The translations under genes and the position numbers were made by a program. DNA of 64,000 nucleotides, taken from contig NZ_JAGTUT010000001.1 of assembly GCF_025685605.1 (NCBI RefSeq), positions 2,418,001 through 2,482,000 on the forward strand, given 5' to 3'. Below, piece by piece: positions 10,601 through 19,188 of the stretch; position 1 is the stretch's first letter, and each line of letters opens with the position of its first letter. The DNA comes from Granulicella arctica. Lineage in GTDB: Bacteria > Acidobacteriota > Terriglobia > Terriglobales > Acidobacteriaceae. The notes beneath the pieces are model-generated. The model saw only the letters and a program-made list of their open reading frames with translations. It did not search any database and was not told the DNA's origin.

Positions 10601-11163
10601 AAGTCACCTGAACCAGCACCGCGGGTGTTGCCTCCTGGAGGGGCGATTCCAGCCGTCAGTTGTGCGATGTAGACGAAGTTTCGTCCATTCAACGGAGTGT
10701 TATCGATCGACTGCGCAGAGATCACCTGCTGCACGGAGCCATCCTGCGTCTGCAACAGAGGAGCCTGGGTGCCTACATCGATGGTCTGTGCAACGGAGCC
10801 TGGCTGCAGGGTGAGGTTCACGCCAAGCCTTGTTTGAATGTCGACCCGAAGACCGGTTTGGGTCAGGGGCGCGAAGTTCGGCGCTGTAGCCGTTACAGAG
10901 TAGTTTCCGATCTTGAGAGGTGCAAAGACGAAGACGCCGCTGGAATTACTCTTTACGTTGAGACTTAGCCCGGTGTCCGTGTTGACGACCGTGACATCTG
11001 CGTTCGGGATGACGGCTCCGGTTGGGTCCTTCACAAAGCCGGTGATCGCACCCTGGTCAGCTTGGGCTATCGCTTCGGCCGGGAAAAGGAGTGGCGCGAT
11101 TATGGTCAGAGTCGCGCAAGTAAGCCCTAATTTCAGCACTGTCGTATGCAGTGTGCTTTTCAT
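7624..11163 (-). CDS. Oar-type TonB-dependent outer-membrane receptor
   Basis: A 1179-residue outer-membrane receptor. The start at 11163 (MKSTLHTT) is preferred because it precedes a clear signal peptide ending near AEAIAQA and has GAGG upstream; a longer start at 11271 would place 36 odd residues before it. Directly after the signal is a carboxypeptidase-like regulatory domain (GAITGFVKDPTGAVIPNADV), then the plug (around TPLNGRNFVYI) and a long beta-barrel ending in an aromatic residue (LALRYAF). This is the architecture of acidobacterial Oar-like receptors, roughly twice the length of classical siderophore receptors. It probably takes up galactoside oligosaccharides for the co-transcribed GH97 enzyme; substrate is inferred from neighbours. 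Confidence 0.9.
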   Translation of the reverse strand: MKSTLHTTVLKLGLTCATLTIIAPLLFPAEAIAQADQGAITGFVKDPTGAVIPNADVTVVNTDTGLSLNVKSNSSGVFVFAPLKIGNYSVTATAPNFAPLTQTGLRVDIQTRLGVNLTLQPGSVAQTIDVGTQAPLLQTQDGSVQQVISAQSIDNTPLNGRNFVYIAQLTAGIAPPGGNTRGAGSGDFVANGQRATQNNFILDGVDNNTNLVDFLNGQTYVVRPPPDALAEFAVQTSSFSSEFGHSAGAVVNASIKSGTNQIHGSLWEYLRNTAFDAKDWEAQSIPVYHENQFGATLGLPILKNRLFYFGDIEANRIARSNPGTYSVPTALMRKGDFTELLNSTLNGQSVQLYQPNSGGGASNTLQCNGRNNVYCANQINAVAQNILNLYPLPNANGGKTTNNYVVNTPTHNNTVQWDQRIDWNATARDQAYARYSYSRVVTLNGLPLGPILDGTGYGGERDLSFAQDFVFSETHFFTPSFTNEFRFGFNAGKFSFLQPNANVNLSPTLGLGGVPFSPNEGGLPLGIVYGISQWGSVGTSNESQNVYQILDNASKTIGKHNLRVGASMQSIRFFNRYAPSSLGNYYFTGLYTSDPALSNKTGSGVADFLADQMNTSALSSAPNINNALWYDAAYVQDDWKLTSHLTVNLGLRYDYYEPYKENSHMQENFIPGSLGFGTGTGTLILPKQIQNTVSLGTRLPSILAKDGIGVSYIDNERLVSAQLTNFAPRIGIAYQLDPQTAVRAGYGIFYGGLESQGGTNLGDNFPFRGQLNVNPVSCSLGNCPSNGITLESGEGAQFAAGFLNAVSNPGFHAVERTPKTPYTMNYNLSFQRQVTPSMAATISYVGNVSRHLSTYYDPNTVRGLYAPGTQTQAFQPFPDLGGIGTILFAGVSTYNSLQAKLEKRASHGLTFLSTYTWAHALDDTSSAGGLSTAIGDRNMAIIPFIDEYTNSVYDVRNRFTFNGNYELPFGVGRAHLTHHGVLDEIAGGWSGSATWVAQSGSPFTVGNNNNTAAGGSARAILVGDPYAPGGTPDPTSGLTPDQCPTQTRTRLHYYNPCSFRNPLPGNLIAPVGTAPTAGQIAGPITDEATAIRFLGGRQNVLYGPGYYSVNASLFKNFTTFREQYLQFRADVFNVFNHPTLGNPSDTSLDSNAGQITGPKFFQNNTPDSRFFQLALRYAF

Positions 11164-11250
11164 ATAGCTACCTCTTTCATCGGTTCGTCGATCTGCCTGA
11201 TCACTGCTTGCCATGCAATCATGAGGGAGAACGTTGGCGCTGCAAAATAT

Positions 11251-11266
11251 TGTGTACGTTACCGGT
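11251..11266 (+). promoter_or_regulatory. Operator-like direct repeat, copy 1
   Basis: TGTGTACGTTACCGGT. Fourteen of its 16 bases recur at 11394-11409. It contains GTGTACG, a half-site also present in the complement of the palindrome at 1681-1702. It falls at the predicted transcription start of the receptor promoter, where a repressor would block initiation. Confidence 0.4.
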
Positions 11267-11272
11267 GACAAC

Positions 11273-11300
11273 CGTATAGAGCTTACGATAAGGATGTCAA
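11273..11300 (-). promoter_or_regulatory. Candidate promoter of the receptor-GH97 operon
   Basis: On the minus strand, TTGACA (11300-11295) is separated by 16 bases from TATACG (11278-11273, 4 of 6). Transcription would start near 11266, about 100 bases upstream of the receptor start, directly at the repeated element 11251-11266. Confidence 0.5.
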
Positions 11301-11393
11301 GACCTTTTGTTTTCGACAGGATGTTCTCTGCAGTGGGAGTTTTGTTGCCAGAATTTCAGGTGTGAAGCTGGAGTAATGCTTTGTTCCTGAGAG

Positions 11394-11409
11394 TGTGTAC
11401 CTTACCGAT
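11394..11409 (+). promoter_or_regulatory. Operator-like direct repeat, copy 2
   Basis: TGTGTACCTTACCGAT, matching copy 1 (11251-11266) at 14 of 16 positions. It lies in the 374-base divergent gap between the receptor gene and the mutarotase-like gene, about 130 bases upstream of the latter. A regulator shared by both genes is the suggested reading. Confidence 0.35.
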
Positions 11410-11537
11410 CTGAGAAGGAAGGTGAGGTCCCTGCACTCTCCACGATCCACTCCAAAATCATCTATAGGTGAGAGGTCGATTGATCCGTCGGACCGGAACC
11501 GAGCGCGAGCTGTATTGGCTTTTGGAAGGGTGCAACT

Positions 11538-12500
11538 GTGCAGAGTCTATTCGTACTGCGGAACACAGAGATTTCCGTCGATGTTATCCCCGTTGAAGGG
11601 GGGCGTATCGCTTCACTGCTAAGCATGAGATCCGATCAGGAGTTCTTCACGCAGCCACATCCTGAGCGCTTGGCATCGCAACCAGGCCGGCATATGCCCT
11701 TTGAAGCTGGGCCGTGTGCCGGCGCTGAAGAATGCTTGCCGAGCGTAGGCGCTTGCCAAACCTCTGATGGACGAACTGTTCCCGACCACGGTGATTTCTG
11801 GCGATTGCCATGGACGGTAGATGACTATGAGACAAGGTCAATACGAATGCATGCCCTTGGTTTCAGTCGGCCATTTCGTTTCGAACGGCACCTGACACTT
11901 GAAGGCAAAACTTTGACACTAAGGTATCGCATCACCAACTTCGGTGATCGGACGGAAACCTTTCTTTATGCCTGGCACCCTCTTTTTGCGTTTGATGAGG
12001 GAGATCGAATCGTGCTTTCGCCAGAGGTCGACGTGCTGCAACTCGATTACTCCCATAGTGAGCTACTCGGTAAAAGAGGCGATGTTATTGCCTGGCCTAT
12101 TCACCAATCGAGACGAGGAGAATGTATAGATCTGAGTCTCTTACGATCCTCCACGGCAGGAACCGCAGACATGTTGTACACCAACCGTTTACGCAGAGGC
12201 GTGTGTGGTTTGTATAGGAGCTTGAGCCGCCAAGGATTGATCGTTCGCTTTAATGCTGATTGTCTTCCATATCTAGGATTGTGGATCTGTCACGGAGGCT
12301 GGCCGCCAAGTGGGCAGAATCTCCAGGTTGCAGTAGCACTTGAGCCAACGGTTGCTCCCTATAACACTCTCAAGGAGGCAGAAGACGTAGCGCGAGCACC
12401 TCAAATTTCGCCCGGCGAATCGTTCGATTGGACTATCAGCATCGAAGTGACTCATCCCGGCCTAAGTCTGGCTGAAGTCTCAGCTCAAATGCTAACTTAG
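11538..12500 (+). CDS. Galactose mutarotase-like (aldose 1-epimerase family) protein
   Basis: A 320-residue protein of the galactose mutarotase-like superfamily, with no signal peptide, so probably cytoplasmic. Supporting stretches are PDHGDFWRLPW, FLYAWHPLFAFDEGDRIVL (the His-Pro region in the sugar-binding cleft) and the C-terminal LEPTVAPYNTL. The start is GTG 11538, preceded 7 bases upstream by GGAAGGG. It lies divergent from the receptor/GH97 operon in the galactoside locus, which suits interconversion of sugar anomers after hydrolysis. Sequence motifs differ from classical GalM, so a related sugar-binding or isomerase function is possible. Confidence 0.75.
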   Translation: MQSLFVLRNTEISVDVIPVEGGRIASLLSMRSDQEFFTQPHPERLASQPGRHMPFEAGPCAGAEECLPSVGACQTSDGRTVPDHGDFWRLPWTVDDYETRSIRMHALGFSRPFRFERHLTLEGKTLTLRYRITNFGDRTETFLYAWHPLFAFDEGDRIVLSPEVDVLQLDYSHSELLGKRGDVIAWPIHQSRRGECIDLSLLRSSTAGTADMLYTNRLRRGVCGLYRSLSRQGLIVRFNADCLPYLGLWICHGGWPPSGQNLQVAVALEPTVAPYNTLKEAEDVARAPQISPGESFDWTISIEVTHPGLSLAEVSAQMLT

Positions 12501-13061
12501 CTAAGATTGGGTTTGGCAACTTGTCGCGACACCGCTCTGGGTGGCTCTTTGCAGGGATGGAAGCGGTTCTCTGGGGCACTTCATGCTTTGTGCTCTCCTC
12601 CGTCATTACGACGAAAAACGCTGGTAATGAGATGATCCGCCGCCTGATCTCCACATTGACGAGATGCATTCGGTCGGCGTTAGGCTTGGCAGGGCTACTT
12701 TTCACTCGCAGCCCTGAGTGCAGTCGGCAGGGACGTTCCATGAGACCAACAATTATGCTTCAACTGAGAGGTCACCGAGAGATTGCGTCGGGTTCCAGCA
12801 CCGGTTCCTGAATGATCGATCTAGTGTGGCTTGTGGGCCATCCAGTCCATCGTCCAGCCTGCTTCCATTTTCGATCGAGACCGGATGGCGCGAGGTGCTC
12901 CGAGCGAAGCGCAGGTCCGCTGGACGGGGTCCTTGCCGCGTCAAGAGGGCCGTGTCAGGGCACCGGTGCAGAGAAACGGGTCCTCCCCCCTTATGGTGTA
13001 GCTTTCATCCGATTAGACCCAGCACAGCGATCCAGGCTGATTACTATGTTCCGAACGAAGT
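12501..13061. other. Intergenic region without recognisable gene
   Basis: About 560 bases follow the mutarotase-like gene. Short open frames exist on both strands (for example 12718-13323 plus) but none shows a family motif or good start signals. It borders the decayed recombinase and is probably non-coding or too degraded to identify. Confidence 0.5.
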
Positions 13062-13836
13062 CTATAGATTTTGTCGATGCCACTCGAGCGAAATGCTCGC
13101 CGTAGCGGCGGCAAAGGTGAGCCCTGCCTCATGCTGTCCACTTAGAATCGCTTCAATATGTCGAGGTGAAAGTGCCACGAATCGGAATACATTCTGCGCA
13201 TGGGACCTTTCGACGCCGTACTCTGTGGCTAATTGGTTGAGTCGAAAACTTCACCAGCCGCGATCCGGTCCGCCTACTCCCCTCGCCATCGCGACAGCGC
13301 GAATGAGCGATGATACGGGTTAAGCTTCAGCGTGACTTCCCTTAAGGACAAGCCGCACTTTACGTCCCCGCCGCCAAATCTCAAACGGACAGTCAAGGTG
13401 ATCGGCTCCTCTGAAAGGTGCCCAGTCGGCGTATCCAAGAGTTCCTTCTCAAAGCTCGAGCGTTCGATTTCGATGCTCAACTTTCCGTTCTGGATCGTGA
13501 TTCGGCGCAATAAGGAGCGGACCAACATGCGAGACGCCGATGTTGCGGCCTCTGTGAGCCGTAGTGCTTTGCCTTCGGCGGAGATGAGGAGACGCTGGGT
13601 GTTACGAATGTGGAACGCGCTGAAGTGCTCTGAGAGTTGGAGAGGGTTCATCAGAACGCCCGAACGGTCTCTGCAACCGCTTGCTCCAACCCAACCGCAG
13701 GAAGGCGCACCGATTTGGCGCTTGAAGCAATGTCCGCGGCCGAGAAATAGTAGGGGTAGCGCCGGGTTCCTTTTGTGGCATGCGTCGGGCTCAGCCGGCG
13801 ACCATCGGGAAGAAACAGGAGTCCTCTCAGGGAGCG
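13062..13836 (-). pseudogene. Large serine recombinase, C-terminal fragment, frameshifted
   Basis: Read on the minus strand, three frames together make the C-terminal half of a large serine recombinase. The first block, from about 13830, has the recombinase-domain stretch LRGLLFLPDGRRLSPTHATK. The second, from about 13651, has the strand-rich tail with TLTVRLRFGGGDVK. The third ends at TAG 13064-13062 with the typical helical terminus LATEYGVERSHAQNVFRFV and ALSPRHIEAILSGQ. Frame changes fall near 13651 and 13235, and an in-frame stop sits at about 13276. The N-terminal catalytic domain is missing. It is a remnant of a mobile element or integrase and cannot be functional as read. Confidence 0.75.
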
Positions 13837-13920
13837 TTGAGAGTCTGAGCGCGGGTGTCCCTTCCGATTCGGCTCATGGCTTTTCATCATGGCTCTGGTC
13901 GCATCCCAGATTCCCTGATC

Positions 13921-14273
13921 AACGGTGGGACCGATCTCGCGACGACTTTCGATGGCGCCACACGCAACTCCGCCTACGTAAGCGAAGAGGCTTATGCCGA
14001 TCCGCTCACGGAGGACATCTTCTTCGGCACCAGCGCAACCGGCAGCGTGTGGGGATCAGGTGGTGGGGACAGTGTCATCTTTACCAAGCCCATCTATCAG
14101 TTTCTCGTCAGCACTGGGAACAAGAGCTTTCGGACCGTCCCCGATGTAGCTCTGCACATGGGTGGCTGCCCGGTGGTTCGGTCTCGCCCTGCAATCCTGC
14201 AGACAGTTTCGACTATGAGGTCTACCAGAACCTCTACTACGGGGTGATCGGCACCAGCGCGTCCGCCCCAGAC
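13921..14273 (+). pseudogene. S53 (sedolisin/kumamolisin) peptidase fragment, frameshifted
   Basis: One frame encodes NGGTDLATTF, then SVWGSGGGDSVIFTKP and FRTVPDVALHMGGCP. After about 14172 the reading continues in the next frame with GGSVSPCNPADSFDYEVYQ and YYGVIGTSASAPD. The GTSASAP stretch is the S53 catalytic Ser motif. A single missing base at about 14172 accounts for the frame change. The pro-domain, the earlier catalytic residues and the calcium-binding C-terminus are absent: after SAPD the sequence becomes unrelated. This is a scar of a secreted acid peptidase gene, truncated at both ends and abutting the recombinase remnant. Confidence 0.7.
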
Positions 14274-14391
14274 CCCGACCAACCCCTAGAACCGAGACAG
14301 ACCACTACACACAAAAGGCAAGCAGAGTTTGCTGGCCTTTCGTGTGTGGTTCGCGGACCTGACAACGGTGTCCTGCTGGTCTTGGGGGCAG

Positions 14392-15516
14392 CTATTTGTC
14401 GGCCTTTTCGAGGGCCATGACGGCGTAACCGGTAGCGGCGTCGCTCATGAAGCGACCAACGTCAGTCGAGAGGTCGCGCTGCTTATTGACAGAGTAGGCA
14501 AGCCATTGACCGCTGGCGTGGTCCTGATTCTGCCTGAGCCAGGTGACGGCGCGCCGGACCTGAGGACGTTTATGAGCGAGGCCTGCCTGCTCGAGTGCGT
14601 AGATGACAAGGCCTGTAGCGTAGCCATCGCTGCTGGTCGCAAGCGGGGTACTGTCGCGGCGCTTCCACGGGGCGAGTGCGGTCAGACTCCAACCGCCGTC
14701 GGGTGCCTGGCAGGCAAAGATCTTTTCCGTGAGTTGCTCCCTTTGAAGCTTGTTAAGCAAGCCAGGGTAACGGGCGGAGGCCCAGAGGAGACCGATCTGG
14801 TTGATGAGCGGCTGCTTGTCGTAGTTTGCTGTGAGATAGGTTCGCAATAACATGAGATTTTTAGCGATGCTCGGATCGCTGCTGTACTGGTCGGGGGCGA
14901 GGCCCACGCCTACGGCGGCGAGGGTGGCACCCCAGTACTGTGACTCATTCGACTCCCAGGGACCGTTGTGGAAGTTGAGCCAGATCCATGCGCCCTTGCT
15001 CTCACCGGAGGTGAGTTGGAGTGCCCACGCATCGTTGAAGGCCTTCTTGGTCACGTCCTGCAACTTGCTTTGGCGGGCGTCATAGCTGGCGAGGATGACG
15101 GCATTGAGGACAGCCTCGGTCGCCCGTGACTCGGTAGACTTTGTCGGGCCGTTGGGATTGTCCTTGTAGAAGGGCTCGACCTCATCCCAGAGGTCCACAC
15201 GCTTGGTGATGTAGCCAAGCATGGTGCGCTCGGTTTCGGTTGGTTGCGCCTCGCCCAAGGCGTGTCGCAGTGCAGGGCGTGAGAGTGCGTAGGGCACCGC
15301 GGTGTGGCAGGAGACGCAAGCTGTGCCGTGATCGCGCTGAGCTTTAGGCCAGGTCATCCACCAGCCCTGGCGGCCATCCATGTATTTTGCGGCTGCCTGC
15401 CTGTCCCAGTCGGCTGGCATAGAGGCGCTGGCCGTGATGAACGGATTGCCGAGTTGCGCGAGGACACTTGTGGTGCTGAGCAGGGCGAGGCAAAAGGTCA
15501 AACGCTTGATTATCAT
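14392..15516 (-). CDS. Secreted mono-heme c protein with squalene-cyclase-like repeat domain
   Basis: A 374-residue exported protein. After a signal peptide (about residues 1-20, ending SVLA) comes a single c-type heme motif, Cys67-x2-Cys70-His71 (CVSCH). The remainder is helical with repeats of the squalene-hopene cyclase/prenyltransferase alpha-alpha toroid type, e.g. CQAPDGGWSLTALAPW and VTWLRQNQDHASGQW. It is divergent from the amine dehydrogenase operon across 496 bases. A c-heme protein beside a periplasmic quinohemoprotein suggests an electron-transfer partner or a scaffold, but no function is established from sequence. No DxDD motif of true cyclases was noticed. Confidence 0.7.
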   Translation of the reverse strand: MIIKRLTFCLALLSTTSVLAQLGNPFITASASMPADWDRQAAAKYMDGRQGWWMTWPKAQRDHGTACVSCHTAVPYALSRPALRHALGEAQPTETERTMLGYITKRVDLWDEVEPFYKDNPNGPTKSTESRATEAVLNAVILASYDARQSKLQDVTKKAFNDAWALQLTSGESKGAWIWLNFHNGPWESNESQYWGATLAAVGVGLAPDQYSSDPSIAKNLMLLRTYLTANYDKQPLINQIGLLWASARYPGLLNKLQREQLTEKIFACQAPDGGWSLTALAPWKRRDSTPLATSSDGYATGLVIYALEQAGLAHKRPQVRRAVTWLRQNQDHASGQWLAYSVNKQRDLSTDVGRFMSDAATGYAVMALEKADK

Positions 15517-16012
15517 GAGTCCTCCATGACGCGCAGATTGTTGTGCGGAGGCCGGCAGAGAAAGCCGGTTAGTGCGACAGTACAGGATTTGCAGCCAGAG
15601 TCTACAGAAAACGTAGGAATCAAAGCATTTCCTCTTGCGTTGTGATGGAAGCGGAAGAGTCGATGTTCAGCATCCGCGAAATTTCCGATTGCAATCTGTC
15701 CTATGAAGTGATAACTACTAATCAACACAAGACAACAATTTGCTGCACGACTTTCTTTGGAGCAACTTCCACCCTCTTTTCTCTTGAGAGGCATGAATTT
15801 GTGCACTCTCTGCAAGACGCCTTTGTTTGACTTAGCTCGATCGTGTCGCCCCAATATGCAGTTTGTGGTTCTTACTACTCTCACTTCAAAGAATTACCGC
15901 ACGTGCAGTGAGCAGTTAGTGCTGCATAGACGGAGCCTATCTCCTACACCTCCTCCGTTCTGTACGACGGGCGTCCTTACGCTGCTTCTCCTGAATTGAA
16001 AGGGCAGAGTTC
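15517..16012. other. Divergent control region of the qhp locus
   Basis: A 496-base gap between the heme/toroid gene (minus) and qhpA (plus). No gene, convincing promoter or palindrome was recognised by eye. Since both flanking genes start here, the promoters of the qhp operon must lie in it. Confidence 0.5.
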
Positions 16013-17764
16013 ATGTCTTGTTTTTCCTGTAGGCGATGCTGGATTGGGACGAAGTTTTTTACTCTGCTACTGGTTGGAGCCGGGCTAACTGCCGGCGCTA
16101 TTGCGCAACGTGCGCGTGGAACGGCGATTACCGGCGGCAAGGAAGTACATGACGTTTTGATCCCGGTGACTGATCCCTTAGTGATGCAGAAGTGTGGCAC
16201 CTGTCACTCTGCGGATGCGCTGGGAAACCTGACGCGGATCTCATCCGTGCGCACCACTCCCGAAGGTTGGGAGGAAGCGATTAAGCGTATGGTGCGGCTG
16301 AACGGGTTGCAGGTGACGCCCGAAGAGGCACGCAAGATCGTGCGATACCTCAGCGATTCCCATGGGCTGGCGCCGGAGGAAGCGGCGGCGGTTGAATATT
16401 TTCCGGAGCATAGGCTGGTCGATGAGAAGTTCCCGGACGACGATACGCAGCATGCCTGCGCCTCGTGCCATGCACTTGCGAAACCTCTGAGCTGGCGGCG
16501 AACCCCCGAGGACTGGGATCTGTTGAAGAACATGCACATGGCTTTCTTTCCATCCATCGAAGGATCGTTCCGGCGAGGTGGATTCGGGGCTCGTGCCGAG
16601 CCTGTTGCACCCGGAACCGAGGCACCCAAGCAACCGGTCGATATCGCGCTGGCGTACATCAAGAAGAGCACGCCGCTGACGACGCCGGAGTGGTCGAATT
16701 GGGTGGCGATGGAGGAGACGCCGAAGCTTGCAGGTGCGTGGTTGGTCTCCGGCAGTTTGCCGGGCAAGGGCAAGTTTTATGGCGAGATGAAGATCGAGGC
16801 CAAGTCGGATGATGGCGGCTATACAACGCACACCAAGGTGAACTTCACAAACGGTTCTACGTGGACAGGTGAGGGCAGTTCACTGGTGTACACGGGTTAT
16901 GCGTGGCGCGGCCGTTCGAAGGGTGATGCAACCGTAGCAGGCATTGATGATCCGAACGGTGTACGTGAGGTGATGATGCTGTCGAAGGACCAGTCGGAGC
17001 TGACTGGCCGCTGGTTCTGGGGAACATACCAGGAGTTCGGGTTGGATGTGACGATGCGGCGCGAGACCGCGGCACCCACGGTGCTGGGCACGGATATCGG
17101 CGCGCTGAAGACGGGATCGACCGACAACACGGTACGAGTCTTCGGAACGCATCTGCCAGCGGGCTTGACCGCTGCGGATGTAACCCTGGGATCGGGCGTG
17201 ACCGTGACGAAGGTAGTGAGCAGCACGCCCGAGATGGTGACGGTGCTGGCCAGTGTGGATGCGAAGGCAGTGCCTGGTAGGCGCGTCGTCTCAGTCGCAA
17301 ACGACACACTCCCGAACGCCTATGCGGTGTACGACCACATGGACTTTTTGAAGGTAAGTCCAACGACCGGCATTGCGCACCTTGGCAGCGACCCGCACGC
17401 GAAGGGGTATATGCAGTTCGAGGCGACAGCCTTCAGCAATGGGCCGGACGGCAAGCCAAATACGCCAGACGATATTGACCTGGGCTTTGTTCCGGCCTCT
17501 TGGAAGATGGAGGAGTTTGTTGCTTCGTATGGCGACGACGACATTCAGTTTGTTGGAGCGCTGGATGCGAAGACGGGCTTCTTTACGCCGGCGAGCGATG
17601 GGCCAAACCCCAAGCGAAAATCCATGCGCAATAACTATGGCGACGTGTGGACTGTTGCAACGTTTATGCCACCGGGTGCGACCGTACCGCTGGTGGGCAG
17701 AAGCTACTTCATCATCGCTGTACCGCAGTACATGCAGTGGGATCAACCGGAGGTAGGCCAGTGA
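16013..17764 (+). CDS. qhpA: Quinohemoprotein amine dehydrogenase, alpha (diheme) subunit
   Basis: A 583-residue periplasmic subunit carrying the two c-type hemes of quinohemoprotein amine dehydrogenase, which oxidises primary amines to aldehydes and ammonia and passes electrons outward. A signal peptide covers about residues 1-32. Heme sites are Cys61-x2-Cys64-His65 (CGTCH) and Cys149-x2-Cys152-His153 (CASCH). The C-terminal part is beta-rich, as in the known alpha subunits. AGGGCAGAG precedes the ATG. Its stop overlaps the GTG start of qhpD (GTGA). Assignment rests on these hemes plus the unmistakable gamma subunit and maturation genes downstream. Confidence 0.93.
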   Translation: MSCFSCRRCWIGTKFFTLLLVGAGLTAGAIAQRARGTAITGGKEVHDVLIPVTDPLVMQKCGTCHSADALGNLTRISSVRTTPEGWEEAIKRMVRLNGLQVTPEEARKIVRYLSDSHGLAPEEAAAVEYFPEHRLVDEKFPDDDTQHACASCHALAKPLSWRRTPEDWDLLKNMHMAFFPSIEGSFRRGGFGARAEPVAPGTEAPKQPVDIALAYIKKSTPLTTPEWSNWVAMEETPKLAGAWLVSGSLPGKGKFYGEMKIEAKSDDGGYTTHTKVNFTNGSTWTGEGSSLVYTGYAWRGRSKGDATVAGIDDPNGVREVMMLSKDQSELTGRWFWGTYQEFGLDVTMRRETAAPTVLGTDIGALKTGSTDNTVRVFGTHLPAGLTAADVTLGSGVTVTKVVSSTPEMVTVLASVDAKAVPGRRVVSVANDTLPNAYAVYDHMDFLKVSPTTGIAHLGSDPHAKGYMQFEATAFSNGPDGKPNTPDDIDLGFVPASWKMEEFVASYGDDDIQFVGALDAKTGFFTPASDGPNPKRKSMRNNYGDVWTVATFMPPGATVPLVGRSYFIIAVPQYMQWDQPEVGQ

Positions 17765-19188
17765 CGTTATCACTATCAGAAGTACATACCTTCCGTGGAG
17801 TTGACTTTGATTTTGCGTACCTCGTGCCGAGCGGCGGCATCGTGGCGCTCGACGAGATTTCAATGGCTGTATTGAAACGGCTCGAACAGGTTTCCCTGAC
17901 GCGAGAAGAGCTGATTGAGGAGCTTGTAGTGGGCGGGTACTCGGGTGTGCAGGCGTCAGAATGCATCGAAGAACTCCAGGCTGTGCGGGCGATCCAGAAC
18001 GGCGCGGTGGTGTATGAGAAGTCGCAGGCTTTGCCAGAAGATTTTCCATTGCAGAGCATCGTCCTGAACGTGACCAATCAATGCAATCTCTCATGCTCCT
18101 ACTGCTACGAGTTTGGGGAAGACAAGATTGCGACGCCTGATGGCAAGAAGAAGTTCATGGACATCGAGACGGCGCAAGCCTCAGTCGACTACCTCTTCGA
18201 GGAGTCCAAGGGGCGTGAGTCCGTTCATATCACCTTCTTCGGTGGTGAGACGCTGATGAACTTTCCTCTTATGAAGCAGGTGGTTGACTATGCGCGTCAA
18301 CAGGCAGCTCTGCGCGGCAGTAAGGTCGAGTTCAGCCTGACAACCAACGCGACGCTGCTGTCGACCTCGATCATCGAGTTTCTTGCAGAGCACGGCGTCG
18401 GCGTTACCGTGAGCATGGACGGAACGAAGGAGATGCAGGATAAATTCCGCATCTTCTCAAACGGTAAGGGCAGTTACGACATCATCAAGCCAAAGGTGCA
18501 GGAGCTGATCGCGAAACACACCAGCCGGCCGGTAGGCGCACGGGTCACGATGACCTCGGGCGCGATGGACGTACGGAAGATCTATCAGCATTTGAAGCAC
18601 GAGCTGGGATTTCACGAGGTAGCGTTTGCACCAGTGACCACTTCGCCTGATCGGTTGTACTCGATCGGCGAGGTCGGCATGGACACCGTGCTGGAACAAT
18701 TCAGTGAGCTGGCGGATGAGTATCTGGAGCATGCGCTGCGGGGCGAACACCATGGCTTCTCGAACGTGAGCGACACGTTGGCGGAGTTGCATCAAGGTGT
18801 GAACAAGGCGCTGCCGTGCGGTGCAGGCCTGGGGATGGTTGGCGTTGGTCCTTCGGGCGATATTGCGCCATGCCATCGCTTTGTGGATTCGGATGAGCAC
18901 ACGCTGGGTCACATCTCGACCGGTATCGACAAAGAGAAGCGGGCGGACTTTCTTGGTCGCGGCAACATCGATACAAAGTACGACTGTCATAGCTGCTGGG
19001 CTCGTCCGCTTTGCGCGGGTGGGTGCCACCACGAGGCATTCGTGCGGTATGGAGATACTGGCCATGCGAATCTGCACTACTGCGACTGGATTCGGACATG
19101 GACGAACAAATGTCTTGAGATCTATGGCGCTATTGCTGAAAAGAATCCATCGTTTCTCCAACACTTCGCGGAAAGGAAGGCTGCATGA
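17761..19188 (+). CDS. qhpD: Radical SAM/SPASM thioether-forming enzyme of QHNDH maturation
   Basis: A 475-residue radical SAM protein that forms the Cys-to-Asp/Glu thioether cross-links in the gamma subunit. The start GTG 17761 overlaps the qhpA stop; an upstream ATG in this frame lies inside qhpA and is rejected. The [4Fe-4S] site is Cys108-x3-Cys112-x2-Cys115 (CNLSCSYC). The C-terminal SPASM region has further cysteine clusters, including CHSCWARPLCAGGCHHEAF. The ATG of qhpC overlaps its stop (ATGA). Order and coupling with alpha and gamma match the known qhp clusters of Paracoccus and Pseudomonas. Confidence 0.94.
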   Translation: MTLSLSEVHTFRGVDFDFAYLVPSGGIVALDEISMAVLKRLEQVSLTREELIEELVVGGYSGVQASECIEELQAVRAIQNGAVVYEKSQALPEDFPLQSIVLNVTNQCNLSCSYCYEFGEDKIATPDGKKKFMDIETAQASVDYLFEESKGRESVHITFFGGETLMNFPLMKQVVDYARQQAALRGSKVEFSLTTNATLLSTSIIEFLAEHGVGVTVSMDGTKEMQDKFRIFSNGKGSYDIIKPKVQELIAKHTSRPVGARVTMTSGAMDVRKIYQHLKHELGFHEVAFAPVTTSPDRLYSIGEVGMDTVLEQFSELADEYLEHALRGEHHGFSNVSDTLAELHQGVNKALPCGAGLGMVGVGPSGDIAPCHRFVDSDEHTLGHISTGIDKEKRADFLGRGNIDTKYDCHSCWARPLCAGGCHHEAFVRYGDTGHANLHYCDWIRTWTNKCLEIYGAIAEKNPSFLQHFAERKAA

